The notes beneath the pieces are model-generated. The model saw only the letters and a list, made by a program, of their open reading frames with translations. It did not search any database and was not told the origin of the DNA. Both the position numbers and the translations under genes were made by a program. Below are positions 1 to 7,909 of a stretch of 12,421 nt of DNA, piece after piece (within the stretch, counting starts at the first letter, position 1; each line of letters starts with the position of its first letter). Source of the stretch: Cenarchaeum sp. SB0662_bin_33 (GTDB lineage: Archaea > Thermoproteota > Nitrososphaeria > Nitrososphaerales > Nitrosopumilaceae); contig VXON01000021.1 of the NCBI GenBank assembly GCA_009840065.1, forward strand, positions 1-12,421, in the 5' to 3' direction.

Positions 1-121
1 TGCGCACGTATTATTAACCACATTTACAAGTTCAATTTTGATTGATCATATTGTGTAAAAAAAGCTTGGTTCACACATATAATTCAGCAGGTTTTACAAA
101 CCAATAAAAATTATTATAAAT
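1..121. other. Intergenic region downstream of the PLP enzyme gene
   Basis: A/T-rich sequence with no open frame of note. On the minus strand the stop codon of the PLP enzyme is followed by a T-rich run (positions 103-118 read in reverse), which is the usual form of an archaeal intrinsic terminator. A short inverted repeat, GGTTT-TAC-AAACC, lies at 90-102. I see no tRNA or other RNA gene here. Confidence 0.5.
103..118 (-). terminator. Probable T-rich terminator of the PLP enzyme gene
   Basis: Read on the minus strand, the bases just after the stop codon at 122-124 are rich in T, including a run of five T. Archaeal RNA polymerase terminates at such T tracts without needing a hairpin. This is inferred from composition and position only. 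Confidence 0.4.
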
Positions 122-1651
122 TTAATCCGTGGCAGGACGGATATACTCGGTGGGAACTTTGTTTTGGCTTTCGGGCAGGCCTGTTATGCCACCATCAAGA
201 CTCTGGGTGACCAAACCGTTTTTGGCAAGAAGTTTGGATGCCATCAGGGATGTCTTTCCGGCCATGCAGACCAGCAATGCCTTTCCCTTGGCATCCTGTA
301 TCTCACTCTTTATGTCTTCAGGAATATTCTGCGTCATCAGCATCTCTCCTACGGCAGTTGCCTTTGGTATGAATATCTTTGAAGCGTCAACTCCAAGAGA
401 GCGGGCAATTATATCAACGCCCTCTTCCCTTGGCGTATACTGAGGGTGCACCCAGATTATCCTGGAATAGTCGTCCGCGTTCGAGGATACATCGTCCAGT
501 GAGACCTGCAGATTATCCACATCAGACTCTAACGCTTTTCTATACTTTGCTATGCCATCAGCAATTATAACTACAAACTTCCCGCCCTTGTTGGAGAGGG
601 CCAGCTCCAAGGCAGCATATATTGCCAAGGCGCTACTCTCACCAATATCATAACCCTTCTTAACAAGAAACTTTAACAGATGTCTAGCATTGGCAAAGTC
701 AATCACGTGTTGCTCCGCATAGTCTTCTGGATTATACAGGCCCAACCCCTCAGCCTTGTCCAGGGTTCGTATGCCCGCAACATCCTGTCCGGCCGGCGGG
801 AATACCACATGCACTGATTTTTTTCCATACTTTTCATGTATGTACTGGCTTATGCCACCGGATGTACCACCGGTACCAAATGTACAGAACACCCTGTGGT
901 CTTTTAATGACTCGTTGCGCTCACGAAGCTGCTGATCTATCTCGGGTGCCGTAATTAATCTGTGTGTCTCTATATTCATCTGGTTGTCGTACTGCTCTGT
1001 GCAGAACATGCCGTATATGCGCCCCAGCAGTTTTGCTAGGTTTATTATGTCCTGTTCAAGCAGGAGTGGCTCTATCTGTGGGTACGCCTCATCAAATATA
1101 CCTGGATCAAACCCCATGGCCGATAGCTGTGATTTAATATTCATGGCAGTGGCCTTGGCGGCCATCATGTCGGCGCTCCCTTTCATTCCCGGAGCCGGAC
1201 AGATGTCCATGTCAAGATCTATTGTATTCACCCTGCCGTCCTTTAACTCCTCAAAGACACCCTCCTGTAGCCTTCGAGAGACAAGAGATATCACATTGAT
1301 ATTCATATCAGATACACTCCCCAGTGCTATGCCAAAGTTTCCAGAGGTGGCCTCAATTATAGTTTGGCCACCTTTAAGATCTCCAGACCGGATGGCCTCC
1401 CGAATAATATAGGCAGCAGGCCTGACTTTGATGGAGCCGGTAGGCAGCTCAGAGTCAAACTTCCCCCATACGGCCAGCTCATCGGGCAGCTCCGTCTTGT
1501 ATACCTGTCTTGCACACTCCTTTAGGATGTCAGTAAGATTCACTAAGGGTGTAGCGTTTACAATGGTAGAGTCATCCATCACATGTGGCATATGTGACCA
1601 TATCTTTTGTTCAAACTCTTTTAACAATGCATAATCGACATCGGATACCAT
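122..1651 (-). CDS. Cysteine synthase-like PLP enzyme with C-terminal rhodanese-like domain
   Basis: A 509-residue protein. Residues about 30-375 form a fold-type II PLP-dependent domain (cysteine synthase / CBS family): the Schiff-base lysine is K75 in GSIKVRPA, the substrate/PLP-binding loop is TSGNFG at 102-107, the phosphate-binding glycine loop is GTGGTSGG at 259-266, and GESSA lies at 337-341. Residues about 395-495 look like a degenerate rhodanese domain: the C-terminal half has VCMAGKTS (C462 as likely persulfide cysteine) and the DGG(I) signature at 486-489, while the first half is hard to match. The middle segment 125-210 differs from ordinary CysK. The fusion suggests cysteine synthesis or sulfur transfer linked in one chain; the true substrate (O-acetylserine, O-phosphoserine or another) cannot be read from sequence. 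The start is supported by a TATA box about 26 nt upstream. It is divergent from the HEAT gene. Confidence 0.85.
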   Translation of the reverse strand: MVSDVDYALLKEFEQKIWSHMPHVMDDSTIVNATPLVNLTDILKECARQVYKTELPDELAVWGKFDSELPTGSIKVRPAAYIIREAIRSGDLKGGQTIIEATSGNFGIALGSVSDMNINVISLVSRRLQEGVFEELKDGRVNTIDLDMDICPAPGMKGSADMMAAKATAMNIKSQLSAMGFDPGIFDEAYPQIEPLLLEQDIINLAKLLGRIYGMFCTEQYDNQMNIETHRLITAPEIDQQLRERNESLKDHRVFCTFGTGGTSGGISQYIHEKYGKKSVHVVFPPAGQDVAGIRTLDKAEGLGLYNPEDYAEQHVIDFANARHLLKFLVKKGYDIGESSALAIYAALELALSNKGGKFVVIIADGIAKYRKALESDVDNLQVSLDDVSSNADDYSRIIWVHPQYTPREEGVDIIARSLGVDASKIFIPKATAVGEMLMTQNIPEDIKSEIQDAKGKALLVCMAGKTSLMASKLLAKNGLVTQSLDGGITGLPESQNKVPTEYIRPATD

Positions 1652-1673
1652 ATCTTGGCAGACTTTTTCGGCA

Positions 1674-1681
1674 TATATAAT
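1674..1681 (-). promoter_or_regulatory. TATA box of the PLP enzyme gene (leaderless)
   Basis: On the minus strand this reads TTATATAT, centred about 26 nt before the ATG whose A is at 1651. That distance places transcription start at or next to the start codon, which fits a leaderless mRNA and confirms the chosen start. No Shine-Dalgarno sequence is visible. Confidence 0.6.
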
Positions 1682-1756
1682 GTCTGGTGTGTGGGCATTT
1701 TACGCACCATTCACCAAGAGTTATTAACCTAAATATAGGCGCCAGAAAGATTTGCC

Positions 1757-1763
1757 ATATATT
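1757..1763 (+). promoter_or_regulatory. TATA box of the HEAT protein-cupredoxin pair
   Basis: ATATATT is centred about 26 nt before the ATG at 1786, fitting a leaderless transcript. A second candidate, TAAATATA at 1732-1739, would give a leader of about 25 nt. Either argues against the longer in-frame start at 1687, which would lie upstream of both boxes. Confidence 0.5.
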
Positions 1764-1785
1764 GCAAGACGCATCACAAGACCGC

Positions 1786-2250
1786 ATGAAGATATTTACT
1801 GAAATGGAGAAGAAGTACGAAGACAAAGATACCAACTACTTTGTCGATTTGCTAAAACATCCCGACTACGTGGTTCGCACCAGGGCCACCTGCATATTAG
1901 TGGACTTTGGGGGCGAGGACAAGGTTGAGCATATTGCACGGGTTTTAAAGAATGATGACAATGAATTGGTACGGCACGAGGCAGCATTCTCCTTAGGCCA
2001 GATGTGCTACTCACAGGGGATTGAACCTCTGGCAGATGCCACCATGAACGACTCGAGCATGTTTGTCCGTCATGAGGCGGCCATTGCCCTAGGCGTTATC
2101 GGCTCACCCCAGGCAAAAGAGACGTTGCAACAGGCATTGGATGATCCGGACAAGCCGGTATCGGAATCCGCAATAGTGGCTCTGGCAAATATTGAGTTTA
2201 TGAATGGCATAAGCAACAATGAAAAGTTTGCGAGGTTGACTGGTGGTTAG
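1786..2250 (+). CDS. Small HEAT-repeat protein with two His-Glu motifs (PBS-lyase HEAT type)
   Basis: About 154 residues from the ATG at 1786; the open frame extends upstream to an ATG at 1687, but the likely TATA box lies between them, and 1804 is another possible start. The protein is made of four or so HEAT-like helical repeats of roughly 31-33 residues. The two central repeats contain VRHEAAFSLGQ (H64-E65) and VRHEAAIALG (H96-E97), 32 residues apart. Deoxyhypusine hydroxylase has such His-Glu pairs, two per half, about 33 residues apart, where they hold the di-iron centre; the flanking repeats here lack them (VRTRATCIL, VSESAIVAL). Generic HEAT scaffold proteins of the PBS-lyase type share the fold, so function is open. 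Its stop codon is directly followed by the cupredoxin ATG, so the two are co-transcribed. Confidence 0.8.
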   Translation: MKIFTEMEKKYEDKDTNYFVDLLKHPDYVVRTRATCILVDFGGEDKVEHIARVLKNDDNELVRHEAAFSLGQMCYSQGIEPLADATMNDSSMFVRHEAAIALGVIGSPQAKETLQQALDDPDKPVSESAIVALANIEFMNGISNNEKFARLTGG

Positions 2251-2691
2251 ATGAAGTTTGCAGTGGGAGTAATCACAGTGATGGGTGTTCTGGTAGCCGG
2301 CATACTGGGCATCATAGGAGTTGAGCCTGGCCATCTGCCTGAGCCTGAAATAGTTGAGGTTGAGCCTGAAATAGTTGAGGTTGTAGCTGGGCCGCAGACA
2401 CACACAATACTGATTGCCGAGGGGTCTAGTTTGGCAGGCTGCGAGAGAGATGACGCATGCTATATCCCCCATACGATTACAATAAACAGTGGCGATACTG
2501 TACGATGGAATAATCCGGATGCAGCGGCGCATACCATAACCAGTGTAACGGATATGGTCCCGGACGGTCTGTTTGACTCGGGCCTGATAATGATTGATGC
2601 CTCATTTGAGTATACCTTTGAGGAATCAGGTACATATGACTACTTTTGCATAGTACATCCATGGATGGTCAGCAGTATTCAGGTAAACTGA
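2251..2691 (+). CDS. Blue copper protein (plastocyanin/halocyanin-like cupredoxin)
   Basis: 146 residues. Residues 1-24 form a hydrophobic N-terminal segment (signal peptide or membrane anchor; no lipobox cysteine), followed by an acidic, Pro/Glu-rich linker at about 25-46 and a cupredoxin domain at about 50-146. Type 1 copper ligands are visible in the usual order: H94 (AAAHTIT), C133, H136 and M139 in YFCIVHPWM. C64 and C70 may form an additional disulfide. The protein should sit on the outer face of the membrane and carry single electrons. Such small cupredoxins are abundant in ammonia-oxidising archaea, where they replace cytochromes c; the redox partner cannot be named here. The ATG immediately follows the TAG of the upstream HEAT gene, and the TGA abuts the stop codon of rad50 on the other strand. 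Confidence 0.9.
   Translation: MKFAVGVITVMGVLVAGILGIIGVEPGHLPEPEIVEVEPEIVEVVAGPQTHTILIAEGSSLAGCERDDACYIPHTITINSGDTVRWNNPDAAAHTITSVTDMVPDGLFDSGLIMIDASFEYTFEESGTYDYFCIVHPWMVSSIQVN
2341..2382 (+). repeat. Tandem 21-bp duplication in the cupredoxin linker
   Basis: Positions 2341-2361 and 2362-2382 are identical 21-bp units, each encoding EPEIVEV. They lie between the membrane segment and the copper domain, so unit number would change only tether length. A partial related start (GAGCCTG) precedes them at about 2323. Confidence 0.9.
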
Positions 2692-5109
2692 TTACATCTT
2701 TTGTATTGAGGATGCGCCCTCGGTCTTTGTAACCCTAAAGACATGGTCGACATAGCCCTCCATCTCAACCTCGTGGGATACCATTATGACCTGTTCGCAT
2801 CGGAGGTGCTCTAGTATGGTTCGCATCTTCTCCATCTGCTGGCGTGAAAAACCATCGGTAGGCTCATCAAGAATCAGTAAATTTGACTTTAACGTATTGG
2901 TCATCCGCCTCATTGTGCTGTTTAGCGCCAGACGGTACGCGAGCGCCACGCTGGTCTTTTCACCCCCGCTTAAGCCCGAGACATCAATTCCGTAGCCATC
3001 CTGATACAGTACGGGGCCAAACCCCCCATCTATCATGGATGTCTTGGTAAAATCATCAACCAGCATAGAATACCACTCCCCATAAAACTGATCAAAGTCG
3101 TATCTCAGGGACTCCCGGACCCCTTTCTCAATCTCGGCAACTGAATTTATATAATACTGCTCCAGCCAGTCCATACTATCCTCGCGCATGTCATGGATGG
3201 CCTTGTGCCTCTCGGCCATTTTGATGTTGGATTCCAGTGTATCTATATCATTGTTGATTGATGCAATTCGCTCATCCAAGGCGGCTATTGTTTTGGCAAT
3301 GTTTTTGAGATTATTCTCGATATCAGATCTGCGCCTATTCATTCTGTTGTATTTCTCCCCCATATCACCGGATGTAGATATCTGTGAGTTTATTTCATCC
3401 AAGCGTTTCTTCCCAGACTCTATCTTTTGGGCCGTCTCCTCGTATAGCTTCTTTATAGTATCAAGGTTGATCTCCAGTGTAGATTTTCTTTTGTGTTTTT
3501 CTGCCAGTACATCCATACTATGATTATAATCTGAGAGGGCATTGGAGAGTCGGCCTAGATATACAGAGGCGCTCTCGCCGGATACCATGGAAAAGCCTTC
3601 AACGGCCCACTCTTCAGGACTCACCGGTAATATATCATTGCGCATATCCTCAAGCCGGGACTTCAGGGCCTCCATCTGACCTGTATCCCGCTCCAGTACC
3701 CTGTATTTATCAAGTGACTCCCCATCTAATTGAATTTGTTTGGCTACAGTGGATATCTGGGATTGCAGTGTGTCCTGGCGTTCCCTGGATTTGGCAATGT
3801 CATCTTTTGTTTTGTCTAGTTTGGCCCGCCTAGATGCCTTTAGGCCTGATACGTGTGCGGGGTCAAGCTCGCTGTTGCATACATCGCAGCGGGAGCCCAA
3901 TGTCGATGCACGTCTCAGGCTCTCCTGTATGTTATTAGATTCGTTTGCAAGGGCGCCCAGACGTTGATGTATGCCGGCGAGCTCCTCTTCGGCATCCGAC
4001 TGACCCTGTCTGGCCGATTCTATATTTGACTGTAGGTTCGATATCATGCCGGCTATCTCGGATGCAGTACGGCCATGTAATCGGTTCTGTATTGTTTGAA
4101 TATCCCTCTGTACATTTTCAGCCTCGGCGGCCGCCATCATATAGGCATCCTCCCTCTTCTTTGCATCCTGCAGCATATCGGCAATATTCTGCGCAGACAT
4201 AGTGGTGGGCTGCTCTATACTTGTATGCTCGGCAATATCCTTGTCGAGTTTAAATATATCTGACTCTAACCGGTCCATATCATTCCTGTATTGTGCATAT
4301 TGTGTATTGTGGTTGTGTATAGTGCTCTGCAGCTGGGCGGACTCGGTCTTGAGAACTATCAGATCATCTAACTTTTGACGAAGATACTCCATGTTACGTT
4401 GTACGTCATCCTTATCTGAAAGTAGGCCAGACTCAGTAGTCCTGTGTGTTGTAATATCGTTCTTTAGTGTATACAGTGCGCTGCGCCTCTCCTGTAGGGA
4501 TGTTCTGTATCCGTCCAGCCCCTCAAACCTGACGGCGGTACTCGCATTGGCATGTTTTATCTTTTTTACAACCTGTTTTATATTATCTATGGATGTAGCA
4601 TAGTCCTCCATTCCAAATGCTCGCCGTATAATCTCTTCCCGGTCCCTGTTCTCTATTATTGATTTTATCTCTTCCTGTGGCACGTATACGGCATATCTAT
4701 AGACCTGGCTATTCGCCCGGGGATTAGCATTCTCGTTGAATCCCAGAATCTGTAGCACCCTTGCCTTCAGGTCAGTGACCGAGAGCGGCTCTTTTTGACC
4801 GTCCGCCTTTATGTAGGAATCCCTTGAGGACTGGGCAGGTCCACTACTCTTCACATCAATGACGCGTCCGATCTCGTATGTGTTGCCATCAACATCAAAG
4901 CATAATACTATCTCACCCTTCTGCTCTTTCTTTGACACCATATCCCTCATCAGGCTGCCACTTCCAAAGAGAGCAAACTCTATGGCCATCAGTATGGTAG
5001 ACTTGCCCGAACCCATGTCGCCACGAAACAGCATACTTCCACTGGGAAATTCCAGTTTTAGATTACCATAACTTCGAATATTCTCCAGCTCCAAAGATAA
5101 CAGTCTCAT
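2692..5109 (-). CDS. rad50: DNA double-strand break repair ATPase Rad50
   Basis: 805 residues, an SMC-like ABC ATPase that partners Mre11 at DNA ends. N-terminal half-domain: MRLLSLELENIRSY start and Walker A GDMGSGKST at 30-38, and Q-loop region YVPQEE at 142-147. Two coiled-coil arms (about 175-405 and 425-640) flank the zinc-hook motif C408-D-V-C411, through which two Rad50 molecules pair. C-terminal half: signature LSGGE at 713-717, Walker B LLILDEP at 744-750 with E749, and switch histidine SHE at 778-780. It is somewhat shorter than typical archaeal Rad50 proteins (near 880 residues), the difference lying in the arms. The ATG overlaps the mre11 stop by 4 bp (ATGA), so translation is probably coupled. 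It is the last gene of the resection operon. Confidence 0.97.
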   Translation of the reverse strand: MRLLSLELENIRSYGNLKLEFPSGSMLFRGDMGSGKSTILMAIEFALFGSGSLMRDMVSKKEQKGEIVLCFDVDGNTYEIGRVIDVKSSGPAQSSRDSYIKADGQKEPLSVTDLKARVLQILGFNENANPRANSQVYRYAVYVPQEEIKSIIENRDREEIIRRAFGMEDYATSIDNIKQVVKKIKHANASTAVRFEGLDGYRTSLQERRSALYTLKNDITTHRTTESGLLSDKDDVQRNMEYLRQKLDDLIVLKTESAQLQSTIHNHNTQYAQYRNDMDRLESDIFKLDKDIAEHTSIEQPTTMSAQNIADMLQDAKKREDAYMMAAAEAENVQRDIQTIQNRLHGRTASEIAGMISNLQSNIESARQGQSDAEEELAGIHQRLGALANESNNIQESLRRASTLGSRCDVCNSELDPAHVSGLKASRRAKLDKTKDDIAKSRERQDTLQSQISTVAKQIQLDGESLDKYRVLERDTGQMEALKSRLEDMRNDILPVSPEEWAVEGFSMVSGESASVYLGRLSNALSDYNHSMDVLAEKHKRKSTLEINLDTIKKLYEETAQKIESGKKRLDEINSQISTSGDMGEKYNRMNRRRSDIENNLKNIAKTIAALDERIASINNDIDTLESNIKMAERHKAIHDMREDSMDWLEQYYINSVAEIEKGVRESLRYDFDQFYGEWYSMLVDDFTKTSMIDGGFGPVLYQDGYGIDVSGLSGGEKTSVALAYRLALNSTMRRMTNTLKSNLLILDEPTDGFSRQQMEKMRTILEHLRCEQVIMVSHEVEMEGYVDHVFRVTKTEGASSIQKM

Positions 5110-6359
5110 GATACGCCGCCATCACTAATATCCATGTGAGAGAGAACTTCGGAGGTTATACGACCATTATAATCGTTGGACTTTTCATTTGCCAGCCTTG
5201 CCTTTCGGGTTGCAGATAGTATGGACTGTGCAAGTCTTACGCCCTGCTCCCCGGTCAGATTATTCCGTTTTAGATTTACCTGTTTTATGTTATCCTTGAA
5301 CGTGTTGGTCTCAATCTCCTGTACTGTCCCCATAGAGTCACCCCTTATGGCATACTCCTTGGATGTAAAGTCACGCATATGCATTACGACATCTATGGCC
5401 CCATCATCCAGCAGTTGCCGACGTATCATGCCGGTGTCAACATCGGTGGTCCGTCCCCGGGCCAGCTCCCCATATACCTTGAGAATTACAACCTTGTTGT
5501 TGACAGGTATTTTACTCATCTCTGTTGTAATCTCATTCCGCACATATTCGGATGATTTTGTATTCGCGTCCACATCAATCAGGCGATACCCACATGCAGT
5601 CATCTCTATGAAATCTACTGATTTTATTATATCATGATCAAACTCCACCATTACAAAGCCCCGGCGTTCCCCGTTGGCGCTATTCTCCATGTCAGACGGG
5701 TGTCCTGCAAAGAGCGCTCCCGGATACACCACGTTGGCATATCCAGGAAAGTGCCGGTCTTGGTACTTATGTAGGTGACCGCCGGCATAGTAGTCAAAAC
5801 CACCGGGCAGCAGCGACAGTGGCATGCCCTCATCACCAATTGTGTTAATCATCTCTGTTATGCCGCAGTGAAAGAGAAATATGCAAAGGCCCTGCTCGGA
5901 CTCGGGTGGCTCCCTAGCTAGAGCATCATAATAGTCCCGGTCCCGACCCGTCTTGAGTCCCCCTATGCCCGCAATCCTTACGCCGGTCTTTGAATCTTTT
6001 ACAAACCCAAGACTGATGTCTCCGGACTCGAGCGATGTCAATGGGGGCTTTATCATGTAGCCGGCCGACACGACCAGATCGATAACCGAGTTGTCTATTG
6101 GTGAAAAGTCATGGCTGCCGTATACGGCATAGACAGGTATGCCGGCATCATGCAGTCGTCGGAGCTGCTCCATGGCCATCTTCTGGACACGCATCTCTGG
6201 TATGTTGGTATGAAATATGTCCCCGCACATCAGTACAAAGTCCACATCATCGGATATGCACCTGCTTATCGAATCGGTAAAGACACGCCTCTCCAGATCC
6301 GCAAGGGCATCAGACCTGCCATACCCTAGATGAATATCGGCAAAGTGTGCAAACCTCAT
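5106..6359 (-). CDS. mre11: DNA double-strand break repair nuclease Mre11
   Basis: 417 residues. The calcineurin-like phosphoesterase domain occupies about 1-240 with the two-metal motifs visible: D8 and H10 in FADIHLGY, D47 in GDIFH (46-50), GSHD at 81-84, H164 in FHCG, and GGHLH at 193-197 (H195, H197), then YPGALFAG. The remaining part should be the capping domain and the C-terminal Rad50-binding helices. It acts as a Mn-dependent 3'-5' exonuclease and endonuclease in the Mre11-Rad50 complex. The third motif is usually GNHD; here asparagine is replaced by serine. The start ATG shares one base with the herA stop codon (TAATG) and the stop overlaps the rad50 ATG by 4 bp. Confidence 0.96.
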   Translation of the reverse strand: MRFAHFADIHLGYGRSDALADLERRVFTDSISRCISDDVDFVLMCGDIFHTNIPEMRVQKMAMEQLRRLHDAGIPVYAVYGSHDFSPIDNSVIDLVVSAGYMIKPPLTSLESGDISLGFVKDSKTGVRIAGIGGLKTGRDRDYYDALAREPPESEQGLCIFLFHCGITEMINTIGDEGMPLSLLPGGFDYYAGGHLHKYQDRHFPGYANVVYPGALFAGHPSDMENSANGERRGFVMVEFDHDIIKSVDFIEMTACGYRLIDVDANTKSSEYVRNEITTEMSKIPVNNKVVILKVYGELARGRTTDVDTGMIRRQLLDDGAIDVVMHMRDFTSKEYAIRGDSMGTVQEIETNTFKDNIKQVNLKRNNLTGEQGVRLAQSILSATRKARLANEKSNDYNGRITSEVLSHMDISDGGVS

Positions 6360-7909
6360 TAAAATACCTTCATCCTTGGCTTGCTGCCTGAAACCTTTTC
6401 AACCACATCCTGAAAGTTTGGTATCTTGATGGGTAGTGCAAATGGAACATATATGCTGCTTATTATGGCCTCGCCCAAATCCAAGCCCGCAATGTTGCGA
6501 TCATCCTCAGACAGGTCCTGGGATGCCGACTCGATTATCGCCTGCCGCTCCAGCTTCAACTCGTTACCCAATATCATCTTTGTATTCATGTTTGCCAATA
6601 TGGTCTTTGGTATGACGCTGCTCAGCTGTGTAATGGCAGTAAGACCTACCTGAAACTTACGCCCCTCCCGGGCAATCGTAGAGTAAATGTTGTTTCTGGA
6701 TTTCAAGACATCCTCACCGATAACCCTAGGCGCCTCCTCTATTACTATTGTGGCAACGGGTTTTTGGTGCAGCTTAGCCTGGGCGCGCGCAGTCTTGTAT
6801 AGGTTTAAAATGTCTGATGCGATCATCGAGCCTACAATTAATTCAGCTTCATCACCAAGATTGGAGGTGTCAAGTACTACAATCTTGCCGGATGCTATGT
6901 TTCTCACAATCTGTTTGATCGTATTTTCACCGGTATTATTTTTAAATACGTTGTGGTTTGACTCTACAATATTTTCTTCCTCATTTATCCTCAACCCCAA
7001 TGCCTGGCGCAGTTTCTGCTTTAAGACACGAACAGCAGTGTTACTCATGGCATCATTCTGGTTATCAGAATCCGGATTCGTGTCTTTATACAGCATCATC
7101 TCTGTGATCCACTTCTCCTTGTATTTAGAGTAAAACTCGTACATACTGCGTTCCTGAGCCTCAGAAAAATTTAAAATTCCATCAAGGTGGTCGGGCCGTA
7201 TCGTATTTAGATTAATTATAAGATGTCGCGAGCCCGGAGGTGGGTTTGTGGGTGTATAATATACAAGGTTGTTCCTTGAATTGGGGTGGTCCTTTAGGCC
7301 AATATCCTTCTGCCCATAGTATTCATTGTGCGCATCAAGTACTAGCGCCCCCACCCTGTTGGAATTTAACAGGTGATACAGTATTGTCTTTACCAGATTG
7401 GATTTTCCCCGGCCGGTGGTGGCGGGTATCAGCACATGGTGTGAAAATATTTTAAAGGCATCCAGCCACACCTCCGCATTAGTGAGCACTTTGCTGCCAC
7501 TGCGTATGTGACCAACAAATATTTTGTCGTGGTCCCCCTTCTGAAGAAATTGTAGATCCTGTGTTGTTATCATCCGCAATTTGTTAAAAAATTTGGGTAT
7601 TCCCTTTGGAAGAAGAACTGTCATGTCAGAGTTTATCCGCGCTAGTATCTTGACTCTTGCAAGTACATAATTTACAAAATCAGGCTCATAAAATTCAGAG
7701 TCCGTCACCTGTTCCTCAAGTACCACTCCGGACATCATCTCATGTAGACGGGAGTCCATCTGTGAGCCGTATCTCAGATCAAACACCTGCAGAATCAGAA
7801 TGTGATCACTCTCCTCAGAGACCAATAAATCTCCAATCTCCAGGTATGAATCTGATTTCTGGCGTAGCACTATGTCCCTGAATGAACCTCCAACTATCTG
7901 GCCTATCAT
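6359..7909 (-). CDS. herA: DNA end-resection translocase/helicase HerA
   Basis: 516 residues, a hexameric FtsK/VirB4-class ATPase that pumps DNA to NurA. The N-terminal HAS-barrel (about 1-100) starts with MIGQIVGGSF. Walker A is ATTGRGKSN at 163-171 (K169), Walker B LVLDAHNEY at 189-197 (D192, E196); a further acidic motif IVIEEAPRVI lies at 388-397, followed by a probable arginine finger in REGRKFQ (414-420) and the glutamine sensor in AITQLS (425-430). The C-terminal tail (about 490-516) probably braces the neighbouring subunit. The start codon shares one base with the nurA stop (TGATG), implying coupled translation of the two partners. Confidence 0.96.
   Translation of the reverse strand: MIGQIVGGSFRDIVLRQKSDSYLEIGDLLVSEESDHILILQVFDLRYGSQMDSRLHEMMSGVVLEEQVTDSEFYEPDFVNYVLARVKILARINSDMTVLLPKGIPKFFNKLRMITTQDLQFLQKGDHDKIFVGHIRSGSKVLTNAEVWLDAFKIFSHHVLIPATTGRGKSNLVKTILYHLLNSNRVGALVLDAHNEYYGQKDIGLKDHPNSRNNLVYYTPTNPPPGSRHLIINLNTIRPDHLDGILNFSEAQERSMYEFYSKYKEKWITEMMLYKDTNPDSDNQNDAMSNTAVRVLKQKLRQALGLRINEEENIVESNHNVFKNNTGENTIKQIVRNIASGKIVVLDTSNLGDEAELIVGSMIASDILNLYKTARAQAKLHQKPVATIVIEEAPRVIGEDVLKSRNNIYSTIAREGRKFQVGLTAITQLSSVIPKTILANMNTKMILGNELKLERQAIIESASQDLSEDDRNIAGLDLGEAIISSIYVPFALPIKIPNFQDVVEKVSGSKPRMKVF

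Noticed and set aside
984..1412. Plus-strand open frame inside the PLP enzyme gene
   Set aside because: Shadow of a well-supported gene; no motif, no promoter. The same applies to other antisense frames over rad50, mre11, herA and nurA.
1687..1785. In-frame upstream extension of the HEAT protein (start at 1687)
   Set aside because: Both candidate TATA boxes lie downstream of this ATG, and the extra residues do not look like HEAT helices.
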